Assembly (NCBI GenBank): GCA_003427395.1
Contig: BFEA01000194.1
Coordinates: 68,597 to 92,802, forward strand
Origin: Chara braunii
Taxonomy: Eukaryota > Streptophyta > Charophyceae > Charales > Characeae
Length of the DNA: 24,206 nt
Reading direction: 5' to 3'
The notes beneath the pieces were generated by a model. It saw nothing but the letters and a program-made list of their open reading frames with translations. It did not search any database and was not told the origin of the DNA. The stretch's first letter is position 1, and the number at the start of each line of letters is the position of its first letter. Below are positions 1 through 9,440 of this stretch, piece by piece. The position numbers and the translations under genes are program-made.

Positions 1-28
1 TTGTAATATATTCTTCCCCCGCTATTTA

Positions 29-32
<4 letters not shown>

Positions 33-77
<45 letters not shown>
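33..77 (-). repeat. Poly(T) run = poly(A) tail of the LINE
   Basis: An uninterrupted run of 45 T on the plus strand lies directly after the 3' UTR of the minus-strand LINE. Read on the LINE's own strand it is its A-tail, and it sets the 3' boundary of the insertion. The run's length may be affected by assembly error. Confidence 0.8.
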
Positions 78-78
<1 letters not shown>

Positions 79-447
79 AAAGCAGGTCCTCATGGCCCTG
101 GCTCCGTTTCCATTCTGGGGAGCATCAGTCCGGTTCCTATTCCACCGGCAAGTCAGGACAATATTACAACATAGAACACCCACACGCTTCCTTCCGTCTG
201 GCCGAAGGAGCCCTGATCAGCATTGATTACTCCAACAACGTGGAGGATTGACTGTCAGCTTGCCCCTCTTACACCTTTCCTCTCAGGACTGCTATAAGAA
301 CCTGTCAGATAAAAACGTGCAAAACAAGAAAGGTCTGAGAAGCTACAACTGCTGCCAATGCTGTCTAAACCCTAAGCCCCGCAAATAAGCTTCGTGAAAT
401 CCTTAGCATTCTAACCCCTGCTTGTCTTGTTTCTGTCCAAACCCTCA

Positions 448-469
448 GCCCTAAACCCTAAACCCTAAA
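448..469. repeat. Short plant telomere-type repeat (CCCTAAA x3)
   Basis: Three consecutive CCCTAAA units (the Arabidopsis-type telomere repeat) lie in the 3' UTR of the LINE, and a related single unit is near 365. Three units are too few for a telomere. This is either an interstitial repeat or part of the LINE 3' UTR. Confidence 0.6.
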
Positions 470-545
470 GAAGATTAGTCTATTTCCATGTGATCCATGT
501 GAAACATCGGCTGCCGCCTGTCACGTGTGTATCTCGGATGCTCTT

Positions 546-1290
546 CTAGGCCCAGATTGGGGCTGGTTCCTCAAGTACCTGGGTGTTATGCTGGGATACC
601 AACTTGACCGAATTGTGCCATTCTTTCCATCGTAAAACGTGCCCATTCAGCCATGCCACTTTGTCACCTACCAACCAGATCCGCTTGAACTTAGCAAGTG
701 TCACCTGTTCTGTCTCTGGATTGTTCTGCACCCAGAGTTTAACCTTTCTCCAATGAAAGAGGATTTCCGCTTCAATCATCTCTTTGGTTGCTGCCCACAC
801 TTTCTCCAGAGCTCTGCTGCATCTCTCCTTCCATATGGCCCATAGCGTGACCTTGTGTACCATCCCGAACCATATTTTCTCTGATTGGCCGAAGTTAGAG
901 GGTAAATTAGTCCAGAGGAGCAGTTGAAGGGGGTGCTCTGGGAGGGGGACAAGAACAAACTATCCCATAGTGCTGCTGCTCTTGCCCAACATCCTGTTGC
1001 TTCTTTACAGTTAATTAGGCAATGTATCACGTCTTCCTGTTCTTGATCTGAGCAGACTGCACAGATATCAAAGCTGGTTGGATCGTTCTTTCTTCTTCTG
1101 ACATGTAACCACTGATTGACCGGTAGAGCAGCATATGTTATGAGCCACTGCATGCTTCTGATTTTTATAGGTCTTATTGTTTAATATTTTTTCCATGGGA
1201 TTTTTGCTATCTGGTCTGCCTCCGAACCAATGAACTTGCTCCATCTTCCTTTGATTGTTGGGTCTGGGTCCTTTGTTTTTTAACAGCATC
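546..1290 (-). pseudogene. LINE ORF2 C-terminus with RT zinc-binding domain
   Basis: This is the 3' end of the LINE ORF2, spread over three frames (1289-1068, 1153-776 and 863-546). The middle piece has the reverse transcriptase zinc-binding (zf-RVT) pattern: a WL...AALPVNQWLH segment followed by ICAVCSDQEQEDVIHCL, giving C-x2-C then H-C ligands. In plant LINEs this domain follows the RT and connection regions. The last piece (LWAIWKERC onward, ending at the stop near 546) is the basic C-terminal tail usual after it. At least two frameshifts separate the pieces, so no intact product is possible. The 3' UTR and A-tail follow at once. Confidence 0.8.
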
Positions 1291-1662
1291 TTGTAACCCA
1301 GCTTAACTGTGTACTCATATGATGGAATTGGGGGTTTGGTGGTTCTATTTCGGTCGGGGGGCCAGGCCCACTCGGAGGGATCGAACTCGAGGTCTTGGAT
1401 TGCTGTCCCTGTTTGAAATTATCTGCTTTGGCCAGAGTCCTAGTGTTCTTATTTTACGGGAGTAAACGCATTGAGCACTTCTCTTTCAGGGCTGATATTC
1501 TGAATGCACAGTTCATCTGGCTTGGTCTTCATGATGGGAAGGATGTGAAGACGTCTCGTGGCCCTGGACCTGATATTCAATGGGAAAATTGGTAGGCCCT
1601 TTTGGGGGAGGTGTCTTGGATTAGGATCCCCCACTCCCCAGCTTTCCACGTGAACTCCTCCT

Positions 1663-2490
1663 TTAGTAGATCTGCCAGCCCCCAAGAATACTCTGTATAA
1701 TCTGTTGTAAACTTTCATCTCTGTGGTGGCAGCCTTTCAGCCGAGTTTTAAGCTCATTTTCGTCCAGCCAGTTCTTCCTATCCTCGTTCCAGATGTCCCC
1801 TACTCGCCAGACACCATGTTTGATCCATGACAGCAGCCATTTGTTGCCTCTGTGGGAGAGGGTCCACGGGTGGTCACCCTCGTCTCTGATCCAGGGGTTT
1901 CCAAACAGAGGCTGCCTGAGCACTTCCTCTTTGGATCTGGGTTTGCTTTGTTTCTCGGGCATGATTTCTCTCCAGATACGTATAAGGGCGGTCCAATAGG
2001 GGATAGGTGTCTGGTTGTGCGATGGGGGAGCGCTAGTCCCATGTCTTCCCTGTGCTTGGGCTCCAGTCCTTGTTCATGACCCAGAACAGTCCAGATGTGT
2101 TAGTGGGGGATTCCGTTGGGGCCAGCTTCCTGATGCTATCTTGTGCTAGTTTGTTCCACGAGAGTGATTGAATAGTCAGTAGCTTGATGACCCGCTTGAT
2201 TTGCAAGGTTTTCATTTCTTGTTTGGGGTCAATAATGCCTAGTCCCCCCTGTGTTGGTTTCCTTGTGATATAGTGCCATGCTATTTTTGGGATGTAGTCT
2301 TCTTTGTTGGGGTTCCCTGACCATAAGTATGCTCTGGCTTTCTTGTTTAGATCTTTGATGGTCTGGTCAGGTCTTGTCCAAATGGAGGGGGGACGTAGTC
2401 TTCTTTGTTGGGGTTCCCTGACCATAAGTATGCTCTGGCTTTCTTGTTTAGATCTTTGATGGTCTGGTCAGGTCATGTCCAAATGGAGGC
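1663..2490 (-). pseudogene. LINE ORF2 RT thumb/connection region
   Basis: Minus-strand pieces carry the conserved post-RT block of plant LINEs. In 2425-2033 these are AYLWSGN, an IAWHYITRKP segment and GGLGIIDPKQE. In 1962-1663 they are LFGNPWI and GVWRVGDIWNE. In intact elements this stretch links the polymerase to the zinc-binding domain. The pieces are in different frames. The upstream end of the first piece lies in a 101-bp tandem duplication that is not a multiple of three. Between 1290 and 1663 the similarity is weak, so that stretch is either fast-evolving connection sequence or further frameshifted. Confidence 0.7.
2294..2488. repeat. 101-bp tandem duplication inside the LINE
   Basis: The sequence beginning GTAGTCTTCTTTGTTGGGG at 2294 starts again at 2395, an offset of 101 bp. 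The two copies match over about 94 bases with one visible substitution (GTCTTGTCC versus GTCATGTCC). Because 101 is not divisible by three, the duplication shifts the ORF2 frame. Confidence 0.9.
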
Positions 2491-2663
2491 TATGTACCAC
2501 ATCATTGAGAATACGGAGGTGTTAATGGTAAGAGCCCTACCCAGTAGTGATGTAAATGCCATTTTGTTGATTTGACCGGCTAGGAGATTCTGTGCCATTT
2601 GGGAGCAGGACCGTCCTTTGTTACTTGGATCCCCAGGTATCTCGTTGGCTCCTCCTGTATCTC

Positions 2664-3461
2664 TCAGGACATCTGATCCTCCAGTCTGTGAAGCTGTGGG
2701 ATGGGTTCGTTAGATAACCACCACCCTACCGTCGTTACCCAATTTATCTTCGTTTTTGAAGCCAGTCTGAATGCTTCCATTGCTCTGACTAAAGCTGCCA
2801 TGGACGAGTTGGAAGTTCGTATCAGCACTGTTAGATCGCCTGCGAACATGATTATTGTAGGAAATATGAAGTGGTGTGAGGAGCCAACGTTCATTTCCGG
2901 CAATCTTTAGATGGATGGGTCTTTACGGATGAAAGAGACTATAGCTTCCATGACGAATAGAAAGATAGGCGGTACTAGCGGATCGCCTTGTCTTACCGAC
3001 CTGGAGATTGGGTAGCCTTCGGAAAGCAACCAGTTGATCTGGACGCATCCAGAGGCATTATTATATAGGACTCGCACCCATTTCCTGAAGTTGGGACCTA
3101 CCCCCATCCTTTCCGTACTTGCATCGAGAAAATCACAATTTACCTGATCGTAGGACTTGTCAAAATCGAAGAAAAGAATTGTTGTGCTGATTTTCTTCTC
3201 CATCACTTTCTTGGATGCCTCGTTGAGGGTCATTACGTTGTCCAAGATATACCTACCTGGTATAGAACCCGACTGGTCTATGGGGAAGCATTTGTCTGTC
3301 ACGTCCAATATGCGGAAGGCTAGGGCTTTAGCAAGTATTTTATAGGGAAGTGTGAGAAGGGAAATTGGTCTGTAGTTTTTTATGTCTTCCCGGTCACCCT
3401 TTTTATACAGAAGAGTCACAACACTGGTGCTGAGGCTTCGCCCATACCCTCTTTTTCCCAA
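2664..3461 (-). pseudogene. LINE reverse transcriptase core (inactive)
   Basis: Two minus-strand pieces (3461-2907 and 2903-2664) cover the polymerase fingers and palm. Visible blocks in order are VTLLYKKGDREDIKNYRPIS (fingers), FFDFDKSYDQV (motif A with the first metal-binding Asp; usual form near LDFEKAYDRV), SVRQGDPLVPPIFLFVMEAI (motif B) and IIMFAGDLTVLI (motif C). Motif C normally reads FADD; here the first of the paired Asp residues is Gly, which would abolish metal binding. A frameshift separates motifs B and C. This enzyme would normally make cDNA at a nicked target site in the nucleus. The copy is dead. Confidence 0.9.
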
Positions 3462-3514
3462 CTATCGTTGTAGAAATTCATAAGGTTCGAGCCCAGTAGG
3501 GGCCATAATTTCTC

Positions 3515-3800
3515 TCAAAATTCCTTTGTCAGTCGGTCGATGCCTGGGGTCTTATTGTTATTCATGCTCTGGACACCGAACTGTAGCTCTTTCATGGATA
3601 ACTGTTTATCCAATTTGTTTGCTTGCTCATCAGATATTGTCCTGTCTAAGTATTCCAACATTTTGGATCTGGCCGCTCGGATATTGGTAGGGGTGGTTGT
3701 TGGTGTTTTAGATCGGTACAGTTCTTTGTAGAAGTTATTTGCGACCTCTAACATCCCTTCACCGTCTGTGCGAGTTTCTTGTAGGCCAAAAAAAATGCTT
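3515..3800 (-). pseudogene. LINE ORF2 segment upstream of RT fingers
   Basis: The minus-strand frame 3754-3515 carries the block that precedes the RT in L1-type ORF2 (ANNFYKELY, then NNNKTPGIDRLTKEF). The same frame stays open about 30 bases further upstream, including SIFFGLQETRTDGEG, before a stop near 3800. It is separated from the RT core by a frameshift between 3515 and 3461. No endonuclease domain lies beyond it, in keeping with a 5' truncation. Confidence 0.75.
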
Positions 3801-4007
3801 CTTTTTTATTTTTATTTTTTTTATTAGAAATTTTTTTGAAAAGACTGAAATTTTGAAAGTTATTTTTTGTCCGATCGGTACCTTTTAATCTTTTTTTCTG
3901 TGGAAAAACACGAAATGGTTAGAAGGGCGAGAATTGACAGTATATATGATCCAGAATTTCTAGATTGTTCTCTTCCTGCTGATTGTCCGCACCGACGCAT
4001 TCAGGTT

Positions 4008-4024
4008 ATCGGTTCAAGTCCGAT
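4008..4024 (+). other. tRNA T-arm-like hairpin / Pol III B-box match
   Basis: ATCGG-TTCAAGT-CCGAT forms a perfect 5-bp stem with the 7-nt loop of a tRNA T-arm, and it contains GGTTCAAGTCC, one base from the B-box consensus. I could not fold a matching anticodon arm, D-arm or acceptor stem around it, so this is not called a tRNA gene. It may be the 3' part of a tRNA pseudogene, a SINE remnant or chance. Confidence 0.3.
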
Positions 4025-4142
4025 TGTGAGCATAGCACATTGAAACTGTGGACCAAAATTTCTTCCTGTCAGTGCTTTGGTTCCGTTGATTTCAGGTTGG
4101 GGAAAAGAGAAAACTAGAGATGATTGGAATAGCTACAACTTC

Positions 4143-4304
4143 CCCGTTAAACCACCGGTATGAGCCCTCTTTCTCTTGCCGTGGACTGCTGCCCCGAGCC
4201 GATAAACACAAAAACCTGACTGGCGGGGGCACATTCCTTTTTCTCTTGCCCGGTGCCATGTCAGAAGAAAATGGTTGGGAAAAGTATAGGTGGTTTAATG
4301 GGGG
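4143..4304. repeat. Inverted repeat, 19-bp arms
   Basis: CCCCGTTAAACCACCGGTA at 4143-4161 is repeated in reverse complement at 4286-4304 with 16 of 19 bases matching. A third version in direct orientation (CCCTTTAAACCACCAGTACC) starts near 4999. The 162-bp unit could be a small hairpin element, but no target-site duplication is evident. Confidence 0.45.
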
Positions 4305-5152
4305 TTCCTAGTTCTAAGTGATTTTGGTGCCCCACTGTTACTACAAACACACAGCTTGGAATTTTGCACCCGCGCCTGCCGGTTAGCGCATCACAGCGCT
4401 AATTTTCGCATTCGCGCCCGTGTTGGCAATTGCGCCCTCAGCAGACTACGTTTTTGAAAACGACGAACATAGCCGCAGCCCGCCTCGAAGAAGCCGCCCG
4501 GCCAGGGGAGCCATAGCCCTAGGCAGCTACAAAGACAACCCACGTGTGCGCGCCGGGCGTTTTTGCGCCCTGGACATCTTTGAACCTGGCAAGGGCATCT
4601 TCTGGTGTACCCGGAACTTGTTACCCTCGAGTTGCTTTCTATCACTCGAAGAGAACGAAGCAGCACCTAGCTGGAGCGTCGTGAGGTGCATGTGATGGTT
4701 ATCGGGAATAGGTGAGTGTCGTAAGAGTGGAAGGGTTGAGTGCTTCGATGGTGTAGTATCGAAGCTGTGCTGGAAGAAGATGATAGTGCCATGATAGTAA
4801 AGCCCTTGTCATCTTCTTCCTTTGAATCCATTGTGTTGATAATATTTCTCATCGGCAATAGGTGACTGTAAGACTCCAGTGCACAAGCAGACGACGTTCT
4901 TTCGTGCCCACTCGAGTGCAATAGTTCCTCATCTCGGCTTTTATTTGTTCCGGAGTTTTGTCTTCAAGGAAGAGCCGGGAATCACAATCACGATCCGACC
5001 CTTTAAACCACCAGTACCTTTCCCGGCTGGGAAAATAGCGGGCCTCGGGTAGGCGTCCGACCTTTCCAGAGGCCGAAACGACATGACGGTCGTCGATCGG
5101 ATTTATCAAAGGCAGTCGTCGCCGGACCCGACCTCCGAAGATTTAGGAGTTT

Positions 5153-5173
5153 GGGAAAACTGCCAGTTTTCCC
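5153..5173. repeat. Perfect 9-bp hairpin
   Basis: GGGAAAACT and AGTTTTCCC are exact reverse complements separated by GCC. No T-run follows on either strand to suggest a Pol III terminator. Function unknown. Confidence 0.5.
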
Positions 5174-5712
5174 TATTTTCCCACGTCTAAAGGGCCCTGG
5201 ACGAAGCACTCGGGTCACGGTCACAATGCCAACCCGTTGGGACTAGTACACGCATGCTTTGGCGCAAATCCTTGGTTTTGCTGCTGCGCAATAGAGGTCA
5301 TGCAGGGCATGCCAGCCCTTTGAACAGACGCTTTCCAGACCGTCTTTAAATATTTCTGGCGGGGACTCGGTGTTGATTCTAGCTGTGATCGTCGTCGTGT
5401 CTGCGACGTTAAATAATTCCTGAGGAGTTACGGGGGATCTCCTTAAATGCCTCCTGATCAGCCAGATCAAACCGGGTGTAAGGCTCGTTGCATGCGAAGA
5501 TAAATCAATTGCAGGGGCTGGTCGGTTCGACGTTGACTTGGGGGATAGGGGTGGGCCAGATTGCACACCTTTAGACACGCTGCTCAACCAGATGCTCAGG
5601 AACGTCGACACAAGTGACTACTCACGATGGATACAGGGAAAGTGTTGGATTCCGGTTACTATTCATGGTGACACTAACTAGACAAACTGCCATCCAACAT
5701 GCATCTCAACAG

Positions 5713-5901
5713 GTAAGTTATTTTTATTTTTGATTATTTAGTTGTTACGGACTTTTTAACAATTGACAAACAATTGCAGATAGGTTAGTTCTTTCCTTGC
5801 TGCATTGCAATCTGTGTAAGAGTAATCTAAAACTAGAATTCAAACTTACTTGTAGGACCTGACATTAGTTGACACCTAACTACCTAACTGTTTCTGTCCA
5901 G
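5713..5901 (+). other. Candidate spliceosomal intron upstream of outer gag
   Basis: The sequence CAG|GTAAGT at 5710-5718 is a near-ideal eukaryotic 5' splice site. The AT-rich stretch after it contains two CTAAC branch-point-like motifs (in ACACCTAACTACCTAACTG) and ends in TTTCTGTCCAG at 5901, a good polypyrimidine tract plus 3' splice site. The 189-nt span has plant-like size and composition. It lies about 100 bases before the gag start of the outer Ty3 element, so it may be a leader intron of that element or a remnant of a host transcript. Weaker alternative acceptors lie near 5780 and 5855. There is no transcript evidence. Confidence 0.4.
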
Positions 5902-5997
5902 GCCAACCGAAATTAGTCGTGAAATATACTCGGTTGTGTGTCACGCCGAGGTAGGATTCTGTGTGGATTCTAGTTTAGATCACACACATTGTAGCTC

Positions 5998-7788
5998 ATG
6001 AGTGATGCAAGCGGTAGTGAGGAGGAGGAACGAGTAGTGGGACATCTTAGAGTGACTCGTAGAACTGCACTCAGTCAACCGATTACCTTCTTGGAGTTGG
6101 GCCAAGGAGAGGCGGCTGCGAAGAGAAGCCAGAGAAAGGTTGATATTGGAGAGGGCTAGGTCAGCGGCAATCAACGTTGAACGAACACTTGCAACAGCAA
6201 GACTAGCGGACGCTAGAGTTCAGGCTGAGGTTAGGATGGCTACTTTCCTCTTCAGTGTCACACGCTTCGTCTCAGTCCTCTTCGTCAGGTGTCAGTCAGG
6301 GTATCTCTCAGAGTTCTATTAGTCTATCTGTTGGCTCACAAGTCAGCCAATGGATGCCACTCACACCGGAGGTTTATGAGATCCTCCAAGCAGAGGAACT
6401 TCAGGATGAGTTGCAGCGGCAATTGGATGAAGCAGCAGAGAGAAGAAGAAGAGCTATTATGAGAATAACTAGACTAGGTAGTAGATTGCAGGAACTAGGC
6501 AAGCTGGAGGCACTAGATGAGTCCGCACTAGACCCCGCTCTGAAAGCCCTGCGGAATTTGCTCCTGTGTGTGGCGGGGACGCAGGTTATTCAGCAGGAGG
6601 TGTTGGTTGAACTAGTGGCAGGCCCTCGTCCAGTAATGAGGCAGCCTCAGTTTGCTGTAGCTCCCGTTGCGGGTCCGTCAATGACGTCGTCGCCGGTTGG
6701 GCCCTCATCCTCACCTATGTTTGGCATGCCCCCTCCAGGTGGTTACGTGGCGACTAGTGGTCCGGTCCTTAGAGTCTGTGCCTTACCATCGACGACAGTG
6801 GTTACTACAGTCCCACTGTCAAGCCTGGCCCAGGTTAGCGTGCAGCAACCTGTTTCGGTGGCTATGCAGCCACTGCAGCAATCTCCTGGGCCAATGCGAC
6901 CTATGCAATGGATGCCCAAAATACCCTTGTTGAGTCCTAAGCCCTTCTCTGGCGACAGGAAGAAGGATGAGGACTTGGATACCTGAGTGAGGACGGCGCC
7001 TACCTATGTGAGGCACAAGCTCACCAGGCCGGAGCAAGAAGTTGTAGCGGCTGCCTCCTTTTTAGAAGGGTTAGCAGCCCGCTGGTTGAATGGCCTAGTG
7101 CAGCAGCAGGGTCACGGCCAGAACTTCGATGCCTAGGCCCAAGCCCAGACATTGGAAGATTTCGTACAGTCCGTATATAATAGGTGGCATGAACCTCGAG
7201 GGGCTCAAAAGGCTACGGACGCGATCAACAATCTTTGTGCCAGAAGGTACAAGAATGTTCGTGAGCTCACGGATACCATAGAACGTCTGCTTGTGATACC
7301 TGGTGTGCGCTATCACCAACAAGTACTCCTCACGGATTACCTTAGATGTCTGCCTCCAGAGGTTAGGACAAAGCTGGTGGATGAGGCCTATATCGAACAG
7401 CACAACTTCGCTTCTTTCAGCAAGAAGGCCTTAGATATAGAGACAAAGTTGGGGTCCGCGCATCAGAGTCAGGGAGATGGTAGGAAGAAGAGACTACCCC
7501 AGGACTGGAAGAAGAAAGGGCAGCTAATGTTCGTCGACCACGAATTGACGACTTCCCAGACCTTGGGGAGGAGACAAAGCATGATGGGGTCAGTGAGACT
7601 TCGGATGGGGGAGTCGTGGCACCCATCAAAGAAAAGGTTAGGGGGACCGGAAAGAAGAAGGTAGGCCGGTCTACGGGTCAGGGCGACCAAGGAAGGCCCG
7701 CATGGGTGAAACTTGGTTTAGAGTATGAGTTGCTAGGGGTACGTGTATGAACTGTGGCAACTATGGCCACACGTCCAAAACGTGTTGA
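5998..7788 (+). pseudogene. Outer element gag (frameshifted, with stops)
   Basis: Gag forms the particle that packages element RNA. The start chosen is the ATG at 5998, opening an acidic segment (SDASGSEEEERVVGHL). A frame change near 6120 leads to an Arg/Ala/Glu-rich coiled-coil-like helix (RERLILERARSAA, 6135-6240). The next frame (6255-6986) holds a Ser-rich then coiled-coil then Pro-rich segment. The core gag domain (AAASFLEGLAARWLNG to LDIETKL, about 7020-7450) is in that frame but cut by TGA at 6984 and TAG at 7134. The nucleic-acid-binding zinc knuckle CMNCGNYGHTSKTC (C-x2-C-x4-H-x4-C) lies at 7744-7785 in another frame with TGA right after it. Confidence 0.8.
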
Positions 7789-7925
7789 GGTAAGAAAGTC
7801 CTAACGAGGGTAGCCTCTCCAACGGTGATGGGACTATCTTCGAACCGTGGTGGTGCTTCTGCGAGCACTTCACAGGGAAACAACTCGGGCCAGTAGGAGT
7901 TTTAGCCACTCTTACTCGCGCTGAA

Positions 7926-8551
7926 GTGGTAACGTTGCCTTCCCCACTTCAGGCATTGGCCAGGGCTAGTGACCCACGTATTGCCCCGCATACACATTCA
8001 ATCCCACAAACACTCTATTCGAGAGATGTGTCTGAGGCCCTAAAAGAGTTAGAGACTGAGTGGTCAAGGAAGGACCCCAGAGACTGTTGGGCGATGATCA
8101 GTAGAGGTCCAAAGGGTGAACATTTTGTGGTAGAGGTTGATGTAGGTGGCCGCAAAGTTGGCACCTCCGCAGACATAGGCTCTACACGAAACTTCATCAG
8201 TCGTGCTTTTGTGGATAAACTACGCTTAGGGCACCAAGTGCAACGGCTTAGCAGAACGGTAGCTTCTACAACAAGCACCAAATGATAGTTAAAGACTATG
8301 TCAAGGACGTAGTTTGTTCCTTCTCTTATGGAGGAGGTGAAGTGAGACTCAAAATCTCATTCCTCGTTAGCGACGAACTACCCTTCGATATGCTACTAGG
8401 CATGTACTACCTCGAGGTCGCTCAACCTCAGTTTGATTGGGATAGGAAGGTGTTGATACACAAGCTGCCAAACGGTAGAACCGTTAGACTGCAAAAGTAT
8501 AAAGCTAGCAGTCTAGTGGAGAACTACGACTGCATGTGTGCCTCCTCTTTC
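7926..8551 (+). pseudogene. Outer element aspartic protease (active site altered)
   Basis: Two overlapping frames (7926-8285 and 8282-8554) cover a retropepsin-like domain. In the first, SADIGSTRNFISRAFVDKL matches the active-site block of Ty3 proteases, which normally reads D-S/T-G; here it is D-I-G. In the second, FDMLLGMYYLEVAQPQFDW matches the block with the conserved hydrophobic-Gly motif near the end of the domain (usually MLGMDWL). The frameshift near 8282 separates them. The enzyme would process Gag-Pol; this copy would not. The second frame runs into the RT segment through one TAA at 8552. Confidence 0.75.
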
Positions 8552-8584
8552 TAAAACTACTACAAGCAGAATCGCGAGGAGGGC

Positions 8585-9440
8585 ATGTATCTAGTCTTTA
8601 TCTCTGAGAAAGGGGAGGCTGTTAAAACACCCCCGGAGATAGAATCAGTCGTCGCAACATATTCAGACCTTTTCGAGGAGCCCACAGGCGTGGTAGCAAG
8701 GGAGGTCGTCCATGCAAAAGAAGTTGTCCCAGGTAGTAAGGTACCTAGAGGACGAATCTATAGGATGTCTCCTGCGGAGTTGGATGAGCTCCGCCGCCAG
8801 CTCAAGGAGCTCACAAAAAAGGGAAGGATTCGGCCTCGTACCTCCCCTTACGTTGCGCCAGTACTATTTGTTCCTACGAAGGGAGGTACACCGAGGATGT
8901 GCATTGACTATAGGGGCCTCAATGCCATCACTGTTAAAAATGCAAAACCCCTACCCCGCATTGACGACCTACTGGATAGAGTGCATGGATGCCGGTACTT
9001 TACTAAGATAGATATAAAGTCCGAATACCATCAAATTGCCATTAGACCTGAGGACCAGCACAAAACCGCATTTCAGTCTAGGTGCGGTCTGTACGAGTTT
9101 GTGGTGATGCCCTTTGGCCTATGCAATGCCCTTGGGACATTCCAGCACGCCAGAATAGGATATTTCACGAGTACTCAGACAAGTTTATCGTCGTGTACCT
9201 CGAAATATTCTTATCTTTAGTAGGACCGTAGAGGAGCACGCTGAGCATTTGAAAATAGTGCTGGGTCTCCTATGACAACACCTGTACAAGATGAACTTGG
9301 AGAAATGTGAGTTTGGTCGCACCAAGATCTTGTACTTGGGTCATGAAATCTCTGCGGATGGATTGAGGCCGGACGATGCTAAGTAGGCCAGCATACGTGA
9401 TTGGCCCAGGCCTCAGACTGTTACTGAGGTCATATCGTTT
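8585..9440 (+). pseudogene. Outer element reverse transcriptase (inactive)
   Basis: The frame 8585-9220 carries Ty3 RT blocks in order: [56 protein letters not shown] (motif A with its catalytic Asp) and [15 protein letters not shown] (motif B region; usual PFGLTNAPATFQ). A frameshift follows. The catalytic YxDD block is at 9196-9207 and reads Y-L-E-I, so both catalytic Asp residues are gone. The thumb resumes in a third frame from about 9228 (EEHAEHLKIVLGLL, KCEFGRTKILYLGHEIS) with stops at 9273 and 9384. The product would copy element RNA into cDNA inside the particle. Confidence 0.9.

Larger units (their letters stand above)
33..3800 (-). mobile_element. L1-type LINE, 5'-truncated and degenerate
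   Basis: Read on the minus strand, this is the 3' part of ORF2 of a non-LTR retrotransposon: region N-terminal to the reverse transcriptase (RT), RT core, connection region, zinc-binding domain, C-terminal tail, a 3' UTR of about 470 bases, and an A-tail seen as T at 33-77. No ORF1 or endonuclease domain is visible. The reading frame stops just upstream of 3800, where the DNA becomes AT-rich, which suggests 5' truncation, the usual outcome of target-primed reverse transcription. The ORF is in at least five frames. I could not find a target-site duplication, since only 32 bases lie beyond the tail. The domain order and the zinc-binding C-terminus fit plant LINEs. Confidence 0.85.
3801..5712. 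other. Intergenic stretch without recognisable gene
   Basis: An AT-rich patch (3801-3900) is followed by mixed sequence with short ORFs on both strands, none with a motif I recognise. The longest (minus strand 5611-5243, 122 residues) shows no family signature. Notable small structures are a tRNA T-arm-like hairpin at 4008-4024, an inverted repeat at 4143-4161/4286-4304 with a third related copy near 4999, and a perfect 9-bp hairpin at 5153-5173. The 5' LTR of the outer Ty3 element should lie somewhere upstream of 5998 if it survives, but I could not match any part of this stretch to the probable 3' LTR sequence after 22815. Confidence 0.5.

Noticed and set aside
4008-4024. Complete tRNA gene
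   Set aside because: Only the T-arm folds; no acceptor, D or anticodon arm was found.
4391-4695. Overlapping 91-codon ORFs on both strands
   Set aside because: No motif, mirror-image ORFs and GC-rich composition; probably chance.
5243-5611. 122-codon minus-strand ORF
   Set aside because: No recognisable domain or neighbouring coding signal; cannot be told from chance.
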